A stretch of 63,411 bases of DNA. It comes from Actinobacteria bacterium HGW-Actinobacteria-1. GTDB lineage: Bacteria; Actinomycetota; Coriobacteriia; Anaerosomatales; Anaerosomataceae. The translations under genes were made by a program, and so were the position numbers. Shown here in pieces: positions 19,418 through 26,768 of this stretch (position 1 is its first letter; every line of letters starts with the position of its first letter). The notes under the pieces were generated by a model that had not been told where the DNA came from, made no database searches, and worked only from the letters and a program-made list of their open reading frames with translations. The stretch covers positions 1 to 63,411 of the forward strand of contig PHFB01000015.1 of the NCBI GenBank assembly GCA_002841355.1, in the 5' to 3' direction.

Positions 19418-20089
19418 ATGACGGACAGTGCCCCCAGACGACCGGGTCGTCCTAGTACCCGTGGTCATCTCGGTTCGCTCAGCGTCAAGGACCCCATCGA
19501 GGTTCTTCCCCCTACTGCCCTCAATATCCTGGCCGCCGCACGTCGAATCCTCGAGTCAAAAGGCTTCGCGGCGCTAAGCCTGTCGGCTATCGCTGAAGAA
19601 GCCGGCGAGGCGAAGGCCAGCATCGGCTACCACTTCGGCAACAAGGAAGGACTTGTCGTCGCACTCGTGGACTCGTTGGTGCATGAGGCGAACCGGGGAC
19701 TCATTGCGGAGACCCGACGCTTCCCGATGGGTGAGCAGCGCGTACGTTCGCTGATGGAGGGCGAGGAACGCATCGTCGAGGATATCGCGAGCTTCCGGCC
19801 GCTGATGGAGATCCTGCCGCACGCGATGCGGGACGACTCACTGCGCGCTCGCGTCGCCGAGCTCTACGCCGGCTACCGCGAGACCGTCCTTGAAGTGCTC
19901 GACGCCTCGACCGGCCCCGATAGGGCAGTCCTGGAACCATTCGCCATGCTCATGATCGCGGTCGTCGATGGTCTGTCGATTCAGAACGCGCTCGATCCCG
20001 AGGGCGCCAACGTCCGTGCAGCCACTGCGCTTTGGGAGCGGATGATCCGCGCCTATCTGCGCGACCTCGGCATCATCGACATCGGCTAG
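19418..20089 (+). CDS. TetR-family regulator of the agmatine operon
   Basis: This 223-residue protein begins at ATG 19418, eight bases after AAAGGA; an ATG at 19409 is in frame but overlaps that ribosome site. The N-terminus is basic (PRRPGRPSTRG). The TetR helix-turn-helix covers about residues 35-80: ALNILAAARRILESKGFAALS, then IAEEAGEAKASIGYHFGNKEGLVVALVDSL. The C-terminal helical ligand domain has no recognisable specificity. Divergence from arcC and two identical-pattern palindromes between them suggest it represses both and responds to agmatine or a derivative. Confidence 0.88.
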   Translation: MTDSAPRRPGRPSTRGHLGSLSVKDPIEVLPPTALNILAAARRILESKGFAALSLSAIAEEAGEAKASIGYHFGNKEGLVVALVDSLVHEANRGLIAETRRFPMGEQRVRSLMEGEERIVEDIASFRPLMEILPHAMRDDSLRARVAELYAGYRETVLEVLDASTGPDRAVLEPFAMLMIAVVDGLSIQNALDPEGANVRAATALWERMIRAYLRDLGIIDIG

Positions 20090-20095
20090 TCGCCC

Positions 20096-22171
20096 CTACG
20101 GCAGGTGCCACCTGATGATCTGATACGTGTCCGCCGAGACAGCTGGTGTCCCTCCGTACACCGTCGCCGAGGACGCATCCGTCTGGTGGCCGATGAGCGC
20201 GACGCGGGTCGGTACCGGCAGCGCGGTCGGTCTCGTGAGCAGAAGCACGCCATTCTTGGCGCCCGCCTCGGTCGCCCCGGTGAGCCCGTCAGGGTACTGC
20301 AGACCCGTGGCGATACCGATGTGGGAGTACGTCGTCCAGCCCCGGCCCTGCGCACCGGCGGCTATCTGGTACGCGGTGTTGTAGCGGTCCGCCCCCTGCC
20401 AACGCGTGCTCGGCAGGCCGAGTGAGCTCACAACGGCGCTCGACACCGCGGTCGTCGAACCGAGCACGGTCACCTCGGTGGCACCGATTGCAGCGGCCGC
20501 GCTCTTGGTGGTGGCAGGAAGCGTTGTCGGCTGGGTGAGCAGCACCGGCCCGTGACCCGCATACGCAAGTGGCGCGGCGGCGAGCGCGTCGGGGAACTGG
20601 TCACCGCGAGCGAGGAACACGTTGCCCGAGAACGCCGGTCCCTGGATATCCTTCACCTTGCGTGCGACGTTCGCAGCAGTCGCATAGCGGTCAGCGCCTT
20701 GGATTCGGGTCACGCTGTACCCGGCGGTGGTCAGGCCGCCTTCCACCGCAGAGCTCACCGCAGGCGTCCCGCCGACGATGTACACGTCGGTCACGCCCAT
20801 GCCCGCGAGCGAGTCCAGCAGGCGCTGCTCAAGCCGCGTCGACGGCGTGAGAAGCAGCGGGCCTGCCACCGCGCCGGAGAGCGCCGAGGCGGACAGCGCG
20901 TCCGGGAACCGCTCGCCGGTCGCCACGACGGCGGTGGTGGCCCCCGAGGGGAAGACATCGTGCGCGACCGCTATCGCAGTGGCGTAGCGGTCGGGGCCCT
21001 GAAGCCGACGCATGCTCACCGCGGGTGGCACGCTGCCGTCTCGAAGCTCGTAGATGGTGCTGTCGAAGTACTCGCTCACGTAGAGCTCGCCGGCCTCGTC
21101 CTCGCCGAACGTCGGGAAGAGCAGCGACGAGTCCAGGCCGAGCGTGGCCGTGTTCCCGGAGTCCATCGCCCATATCTTGCCCCACTCGAAATCGGCGAAG
21201 AAGTACAGCCCCTGCCAGCCCGGCACGGCCGAGCCGCGATACACGTAGCCGCCGGTGATGCTATCGCCGCCGGTCGTGTGGTTGTACTCGTATACCGGGA
21301 AGGTGAGCCCGGCGGTGGACTTCGGCGTGCTGCCAGGCGGGTACGCATGGTTGCCTTCGTACCAGTTCCAGCCGTAATTGCGGCCGCCGCCGAAACCGGC
21401 CGGCTCGACGTCGATCTCCTCCCAGGTGTTCTGTCCCACGTCCGCGATGTAGAGCGCGCCGGTCGTCTTATCGAAGGAGAACCGCCACGGGTTGCGCATC
21501 CCGAGCGCCCAGATCTCGGGCCGGTATCCTGTTGCGCCCACGAACGGGTTGCTCGGCGGAATGGAGTACGTTGCCGAGCCACTCTCGGTATCGATGCGCA
21601 GCATCTTGCCAAGCAGCACGTTCTTGCGCTGCCCGTTGCCGAGCGGATCTCCGGCGCTGCCCCCGTCACCCATCCCCACGTACAGGTAGCCGTCAGGACC
21701 GAATACGATACCGCCGCCGTTGTGGTTCGCGTACGGTTGATCGACCTTGAGGACCGTCTGCGCGCCAACAGTGGTCGCGACGTCCGGGTTCGCGCTCATG
21801 TAGTACCGGGCGATGACCGTGTCGCCGAGCGTGTCGGTGTAGTTCACGTAGAAGTACTGCTTCGTGACGAAGTCGGGAGGAAACGCGATGCCGAGCAGCC
21901 CCTGCTCGCCCCCCGTGCTCACCTTCGCTGTCAGATCGAGCATCGGGGTCGCGAGCAGTTGCCCGCCCTTGATGACGCGCACCTTGCCGGACTTCTCAAG
22001 CACGAAGAGCCGACCGCTGCCGTCACCGGCGTTGACGATGGTGATCGCCTGAGCGACACGCCAGCGCGCGAGCAGGCGAACGGACACGGATGGCGCCGCA
22101 GATGCGGAGGCCGGGACGGCGAGCATCGCGACGAGCACAAGGGTGACAAGGATGCGTACGGAGCGCTTCAC
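20096..22171 (-). CDS. Secreted glucose/sorbosone-dehydrogenase-like beta-propeller with three CWB2 repeats
   Basis: GTG at 22171 follows GGAGG at five bases and yields 691 residues. The signal peptide is KRSVRILVTLVLVAMLAV to ASASA. Residues ~35-390 match soluble glucose/sorbosone dehydrogenase: GLLGIAFPPDF, NHNGGGIVFGPDGYLYVGMGDGG, MRNPWRFSFD, LYIADVGQNTWEEID, NYGWNWYEG, GGYVYRG. The C-terminal ~290 residues are three CWB2 cell-wall-binding repeats, each opening R(L/I/W)QG(P/A)DRY. The propeller probably binds PQQ-like cofactor and oxidises a sugar; the repeats would attach it non-covalently to wall polymers. The stop is seven bases from that of the convergent TetR gene. Confidence 0.92.
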   Translation of the reverse strand: MKRSVRILVTLVLVAMLAVPASASAAPSVSVRLLARWRVAQAITIVNAGDGSGRLFVLEKSGKVRVIKGGQLLATPMLDLTAKVSTGGEQGLLGIAFPPDFVTKQYFYVNYTDTLGDTVIARYYMSANPDVATTVGAQTVLKVDQPYANHNGGGIVFGPDGYLYVGMGDGGSAGDPLGNGQRKNVLLGKMLRIDTESGSATYSIPPSNPFVGATGYRPEIWALGMRNPWRFSFDKTTGALYIADVGQNTWEEIDVEPAGFGGGRNYGWNWYEGNHAYPPGSTPKSTAGLTFPVYEYNHTTGGDSITGGYVYRGSAVPGWQGLYFFADFEWGKIWAMDSGNTATLGLDSSLLFPTFGEDEAGELYVSEYFDSTIYELRDGSVPPAVSMRRLQGPDRYATAIAVAHDVFPSGATTAVVATGERFPDALSASALSGAVAGPLLLTPSTRLEQRLLDSLAGMGVTDVYIVGGTPAVSSAVEGGLTTAGYSVTRIQGADRYATAANVARKVKDIQGPAFSGNVFLARGDQFPDALAAAPLAYAGHGPVLLTQPTTLPATTKSAAAAIGATEVTVLGSTTAVSSAVVSSLGLPSTRWQGADRYNTAYQIAAGAQGRGWTTYSHIGIATGLQYPDGLTGATEAGAKNGVLLLTRPTALPVPTRVALIGHQTDASSATVYGGTPAVSADTYQIIRWHLP

Positions 22172-22236
22172 GGGAACCTCCGAAAACGAAGACGTCACGG
22201 AGGAGTATTCCCGCAGACGCGGGTACCACACGCCGC

Positions 22237-23496
22237 TCAGGCGCCCGGCAGACCGCCTCGCACGAAGAGCGCAACGACGTCGGGGTCGAACTGCGATCCC
22301 GAGCACGCGAGCAGCTCACGCCTGGCCTCGTCGGCGGATATCGCTTCCCTGTACGGCCGGTCCGTGGTCATCGCGTCGTACGCGTCGGCGACTGCCAGGA
22401 CCCGGGCGAGATACGGTATCTGCTCCCCTGCCAAGCCCTCGGGATAGCCCCTGCCATCCCAACGCTCGTGGTGGTACCTCACGACGTTCACGATGTCGTC
22501 GAGGAAGGGGATCGTCTCGAGGATGCGCGCGCCCGCCTCAGGATGTTGACGGATCTGGGCGAACTCTTCCTCGGTCAGGCGGTCCGGCTTGAGCAGCACG
22601 GACTCGGGGACGCCGATCTTGCCGATGTCATGCAGCAGCCCGGCGCGCTCCAGCGTCGCCTGCTCGACGGGGGTCAGCCCGGCTGCGACACCGATCAGGT
22701 GAGCCCAGTTCGTCACGCCAAGCGAGTGGCGCGCCGTGTACGAGTCCTTCTCGTCCACTGCTGCCGATAGAGCCTGCAACGTGCCAAGCGCCTGGCCTTC
22801 TAGCGTCATCATCGAGTCGTGCAGCCTGTCGTTCAGCGAGGCGACTTCGACCTGATGCTCCCTCACCTCGACGGTCGCACGGTTCAGCACCCACGACAGA
22901 CCCGCATAGGACACAAGTGCACCGATGACCACAGGGATCCACACGATCAGCGCAGCCCGGCGAGCTGATGCTGCCACTTGCGAGTACGGTTTGTACGTCT
23001 CCACGACGCCGATGATCGTGTCGGTCCCCGGCTCCGTCAGCGGGACGAGGACCTCGATCGCTCGCTCGTCGGCAATGTTGCCGAGCGCGTCATTCCCGGC
23101 TGTGTCGACGATGTCGATGCGTGTCTCGCCGGCGAAGGCCGACTCGAACTCGACTTCCTCGGGCTCCTCGCCAACTTCCTCGGCCATCGTTGAGAAGACC
23201 ACGTGACCGCTGCTGTCCATCACGCGGAAGAGCATCGTGTTGTCCCCGGCGTTGCGGGCACTGACGAGGTCGCTCAAGCGGGAGAGACTCGCAGGCGAGA
23301 ACGCCGCTTCCGGGTCGAGCTCGAGACAGCTCTGCACGAGCGTCGTCGAACCCGAGGCAACGACAGTGCCGGCGCCGCGCACCACGACCAGCTGGACCTG
23401 TCGGCCGACCACGACGGCGACAACGACCCCGACGACCATGATGGTCACGAAGCCCCAGAGGCGGATCTTTCGCAGCACGTCCTTGTTGTGATCCAC
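22237..23496 (-). CDS. Membrane HD-GYP phosphodiesterase (c-di-GMP)
   Basis: The 419-residue protein (GTG 23496) has two membrane segments, about residues 11-40 and 175-195, bracketing an extracellular sensor of ~135 residues. The C-terminal ~200 residues form an HD-GYP domain: LSAAVDEKDSYTARHS, LLHDIGKIGVPESVLLKP, HPEAGARILE, HHERWDGRGYPEGLAG, YLARVLAVADAYDAMTTDRPYR. HD and GYP residues are intact, so it should degrade c-di-GMP to GMP or pGpG. A c-di-GMP riboswitch occurs 27 kb away in the same window. The start lies four bases after the stop of the threonine aldolase gene. Confidence 0.93.
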   Translation of the reverse strand: MDHNKDVLRKIRLWGFVTIMVVGVVVAVVVGRQVQLVVVRGAGTVVASGSTTLVQSCLELDPEAAFSPASLSRLSDLVSARNAGDNTMLFRVMDSSGHVVFSTMAEEVGEEPEEVEFESAFAGETRIDIVDTAGNDALGNIADERAIEVLVPLTEPGTDTIIGVVETYKPYSQVAASARRAALIVWIPVVIGALVSYAGLSWVLNRATVEVREHQVEVASLNDRLHDSMMTLEGQALGTLQALSAAVDEKDSYTARHSLGVTNWAHLIGVAAGLTPVEQATLERAGLLHDIGKIGVPESVLLKPDRLTEEEFAQIRQHPEAGARILETIPFLDDIVNVVRYHHERWDGRGYPEGLAGEQIPYLARVLAVADAYDAMTTDRPYREAISADEARRELLACSGSQFDPDVVALFVRGGLPGA

Positions 23497-23500
23497 GCAG

Positions 23501-24529
23501 TTACCCCTCGGAAAGAGCGCGCGCCGCACCTACGAACCGGTCGATATCCTCGGAAGTCGTATCCCACGAAGTCACCCAGCGTACCTCGTCGGATTGCACA
23601 TCCCACATGTAGTAATCGGAGACATCCTGAAGCGGCTTAATGAGTTCCCGACGAACGCGAGCAAAGACCTCGTTCGCCTCAACGGATTGAGTGATCTCCA
23701 CGCCCGAAATACCCTGCATTTCGGAGGCCAGAAGTCGCGCCATCTCGTTGGCGTGCGCCGCATTCTGCAACCAGAGGTCGCCTCCGAAGAGCGCTTCGAA
23801 CTGCGCCGATATGAACCGCATCTTCGACGCGAGTTGAGCGCCATTCTTGCGCACGAAAGCGAACCCCTCTGCAAGCTCCGGTCGTATGAACACGACAGCC
23901 TCACCGAAAACCATGCCATTCTTCGCGCCGCCGCACGAAACTATGTCAGCTCCGGCGTCAGTGGTCATCTCACCAAGCGTGCAGCCGAGAAACGCCGCCG
24001 CATTGCTGATTCGCGCCCCGTCCACGTGCAGCACGAGTCCGTGCGCATGCGTGACGTCGGCGATCGCAGCGATCTCCTCGGACCGATAGGTGGTGCCATA
24101 CTCCGTCGATTGCGTGATCGACACGACTCGCGGCTGCGAGTGATGCTCCACGCCCACTCCGGTGATCGCCCCTTCGATGAGAGCAGGGGTGAGCTTCCCG
24201 TCCGGCGTCGCCACCGGCAGCAGCTTGCCGCCCGTGAAGCGCTCGGGAGCGCCGCACTCATCGCAGTTGATGTGCGCGGTCTCCGCGCAGATGACCGCGT
24301 GGTACGAGCGCATGACCGCCGAAAGTGCGGTGACATTCGCGCCAGTGCCGTTGAAGACGAAGAATGTCTCGGCCTGGTCGCCGAAGTGTCGCTTCATGGT
24401 CTGCTTCGCGGATCGCGTCCACTCGTCGTTCCCGTAGGCATGTGCGTGTCCGGTGTTCGCCGCGATCAGCGCGGCCATGATATCGGGGTGTGCCCCCGAA
24501 GCGTTATCGCTCGCGAACATGCGACTCAC
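23501..24529 (-). CDS. Low-specificity threonine aldolase (PLP-dependent)
   Basis: The 342-residue enzyme cleaves L-threonine or allo-threonine to glycine and acetaldehyde. GTG 24529 is used because GGAGG is eight bases upstream; an ATG three codons later is too far from it. FASDNASGAHPDIMAAL, AHAYGNDEWT, ETFFVFNGTGANVTALS, AETAHINCDECGAPE, LVLHVDGARISNAA and the PLP-lysine region VSCGGAKNGM, with Lys after GGA, fit beta-eliminating aldolases (GlyA-unrelated LtaE). It lies upstream of the HD-GYP gene on the same strand. Confidence 0.92.
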   Translation of the reverse strand: MSRMFASDNASGAHPDIMAALIAANTGHAHAYGNDEWTRSAKQTMKRHFGDQAETFFVFNGTGANVTALSAVMRSYHAVICAETAHINCDECGAPERFTGGKLLPVATPDGKLTPALIEGAITGVGVEHHSQPRVVSITQSTEYGTTYRSEEIAAIADVTHAHGLVLHVDGARISNAAAFLGCTLGEMTTDAGADIVSCGGAKNGMVFGEAVVFIRPELAEGFAFVRKNGAQLASKMRFISAQFEALFGGDLWLQNAAHANEMARLLASEMQGISGVEITQSVEANEVFARVRRELIKPLQDVSDYYMWDVQSDEVRWVTSWDTTSEDIDRFVGAARALSEG

Positions 24530-24533
24530 GATG

Positions 24534-25046
24534 TCACCCTCCTTCAACGACCAGCCGTCGACGCCGCGAATAGAACGTCCCTGCGGCGGCAACGCCGAAT
24601 GCGACTGCTGCGAGCCCAAGCTTCCAGAACTCGACCGGGTGCTCACGGTCGGCGCCGGGTGCGATCACCTCGAGCGAGACCGCGTGGACGTCCATATCGC
24701 CGCCGTGCTCATCGCACGCCCGGCGGAACTCCCCCGCGACGCGGACGGTGTCGCCGGTGGTGTCGTAGTCGCCGAACATCGCGATCTGCTCGGCCAGCTG
24801 CTCGGGAAGGTACACGCCAAGCGCGGTACCGTCGCTGAGCACGCTCAACCACACGCTGTCGTCGCTCGTGTGCAGCATCTCGCCGATGGCCTCGCCCTCG
24901 AACGCCACCATCGTCCCGTCAAGCGCGGCACGACCGGCGAGGATCGATGTGGCCGTGAGCGGACGCGCGTCCGCCGAGGAGGCGAACGCCGAGCCTGGCC
25001 ATGCCAGCACGAGCGCCACGGTGATCAGTGCGATGCGGATTCTCAT
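24534..25046 (-). CDS. Secreted OB-fold-like protein with C-terminal membrane anchor (unknown)
   Basis: This 170-residue protein (ATG 25046) has a signal peptide (RIRIALITVALVLAWPGSAFAS), a beta-rich domain (TSILAGRAALDGTMVAFEGEAIGEML, VWLSVLSDGTALGVYL, DTVRVAGEFRRACDEHGGDMDVHAVSLEVI) and a C-terminal membrane segment followed by RRRR. The GxVxxxGE-like strands look like an OB-fold nucleic-acid or oligosaccharide-binding barrel facing outward. I know no function. It overlaps the TrkH stop in an ATGA junction and so is coupled to it. Confidence 0.62.
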   Translation of the reverse strand: MRIRIALITVALVLAWPGSAFASSADARPLTATSILAGRAALDGTMVAFEGEAIGEMLHTSDDSVWLSVLSDGTALGVYLPEQLAEQIAMFGDYDTTGDTVRVAGEFRRACDEHGGDMDVHAVSLEVIAPGADREHPVEFWKLGLAAVAFGVAAAGTFYSRRRRLVVEGG

Positions 25047-26560
25047 AGCGACCGCGTCTTCCTGCGCCGGAACGCGAGCCCGGCGCTCGCGATGACGGCG
25101 AACAGCGTGATGAATTCGAGGCGTCCGGCCCACATCTGGATCATGTACACGATCTTGAGTCCCGTCGGCATCGCCGGGGACGTGATACCCGTCGAGAGCC
25201 CGACGTTGGCCGTCGCACTTACGGACTCGAAGATCGCCTGCGCCGCAGGGTAACCGTACGCGGCGCCGATCAGACCACCGCTGATGTACGTGACGACGTA
25301 GAGCACGAACACGAGCAGCGCTCCCGAGAGGAGCTCATCGGTGAGGGTCTGGTCGGTGATGTGGTGATACCTGGTGCGAATGACCGCCGACGGCGGGGCG
25401 AGCGATACACGCACCCGCTGGATGATGCCCTTCACGATAACGCCCACCCGGAGCGCCTTGATGCCGCCGGCCGTGGAGGACGCCATGCCGCCGAACGCCA
25501 TCGCCAGCACGACGGCGGCGAACGCCAGACCGCCCACGTCGGTCGCCCACTGTGGCGCATAGAGCGTCTGGTGCCCCGTGCCCGTGTTCGCAGAGACGAT
25601 GTGGTACACGCCCTTGCGAAGAACCTCGCCCGGCGTGCCGAAGAGCTGCGTGGCGGTCAGCCCGAGGGCGACGGCAAGCGAGAGCAGGCCCATGTTGATG
25701 GCAAGCGCCCGGGCCTCGATGTTGGACATGATCTCCCGGAGATCGCCGCGCCACAGGTCCGCGTGCAGGTTGAAGTTGAGCGTGCCAGCGAGCATGAGCA
25801 CGAGCGTGATGAATTCGAACACCGGGCTGTGGTAGTAGAGCGCGTTTTGAGACATCGGTCCGAACCCGCCGGTATCGAACGTGGCCACGGTGGCGAAGAA
25901 CGCGTGAAGCGAACCCCGCACCAGCGACATCCCCCGTACGATATTGAGGGTCGAGAGCGCGAACGTGCCCAGCGTCACCCACACGGCGGTCACGAACCAG
26001 ATGAAACGTGCACCGTGCATGACGTTCGGCATGATGCGCTCGTCTCGGCCCTCGGCCTGGTAGAGCGAGACGGCCCCGCCGCGAAGCCCGATCGCGAACG
26101 AGAGTGCGGCGACCACGATTCCCTGGCCGCCGATGAGATGCGTCAGGTGGCGCCACATGTTGTGCGCAAGCGACATGTGATCGAGGTCCTGGGCGACGGT
26201 GAGCCCGGATGTGGTGAGGCCCGACATCGCGTCGAATGCAGCGTCGAGGAAGTTCGCGTAGTTGCCCGAGAGCGCCAGCGGGACAGCCGCCACCAAAGTC
26301 GCCGCGAGCCATGCGAGACCGGTAACGAGCAGTGCGTTGCTGTGCGACAGCCGGGTTCCCGGCGGCGCAGCCAGCATGAGCAGCACGCCTGCGGCGAGTG
26401 CAACGCCAAGGCCGGCGAGGTAGTCGGCCGCAACGGCCCACTCCCCGAGAACCGCAGCGGTCACGAGCGGCAGCACCATGAGGAGTCCGATGCCGACCAC
26501 AAGCACGCCCGTGTAGTGAGCGATAGCGCGTACGTCAGAGTGTGTGCGTGTGACCCACAT
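25043..26560 (-). CDS. TrkH/KtrB-type potassium uptake protein, membrane subunit
   Basis: The 505-residue protein has the four-fold membrane-pore-membrane architecture of SKT transporters. Selectivity-filter segments are DAMSGLTTSGLTVAQD, FFATVATFDTGGFGPMS, SANTGTGHQ and VSATANVGLSTGI. No TrkA/KtrA regulator is in the window. Start at 26560 is chosen because it comes just after the stop of the small gene upstream (eight bases) although no strong ribosome site is seen. It probably couples K+ import with Na+ or H+. Confidence 0.9.
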   Translation of the reverse strand: MWVTRTHSDVRAIAHYTGVLVVGIGLLMVLPLVTAAVLGEWAVAADYLAGLGVALAAGVLLMLAAPPGTRLSHSNALLVTGLAWLAATLVAAVPLALSGNYANFLDAAFDAMSGLTTSGLTVAQDLDHMSLAHNMWRHLTHLIGGQGIVVAALSFAIGLRGGAVSLYQAEGRDERIMPNVMHGARFIWFVTAVWVTLGTFALSTLNIVRGMSLVRGSLHAFFATVATFDTGGFGPMSQNALYYHSPVFEFITLVLMLAGTLNFNLHADLWRGDLREIMSNIEARALAINMGLLSLAVALGLTATQLFGTPGEVLRKGVYHIVSANTGTGHQTLYAPQWATDVGGLAFAAVVLAMAFGGMASSTAGGIKALRVGVIVKGIIQRVRVSLAPPSAVIRTRYHHITDQTLTDELLSGALLVFVLYVVTYISGGLIGAAYGYPAAQAIFESVSATANVGLSTGITSPAMPTGLKIVYMIQMWAGRLEFITLFAVIASAGLAFRRRKTRSL

Positions 26561-26568
26561 CCGGCGCG

Positions 26569-26715
26569 CTACCGGACCCAGGCCACAATGGCGCCGATCA
26601 GACCAAGCAACGCCAAGTACAGGCCGAGGATAAGGATCTCGGCGAACAGGCCGCGAACCCAATGCCTATACGGATTGTGGAAGCGGTTCTCCACACGGAC
26701 CTCCGGAACGTTCAT
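26569..26715 (-). CDS. Small hypothetical membrane protein upstream of trkH
   Basis: A 48-residue frame from ATG 26715 has a polar start (MNVPEVRVENRFHNPYRHW) and a single membrane helix (LFAEILILGLYLALLGLIGA). It lies between the ABC-permease and trkH genes on the same strand. Ribosome site is weak. Conservation is unknown; kept because the hydrophobic profile is gene-like and spacing to trkH is tight. Confidence 0.45.
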   Translation of the reverse strand: MNVPEVRVENRFHNPYRHWVRGLFAEILILGLYLALLGLIGAIVAWVR

Positions 26716-26768
26716 TGTGCGCGAATGTGCATGAGACGGGCTCCGTGCCCGAGTGAATCGGTGACTCG

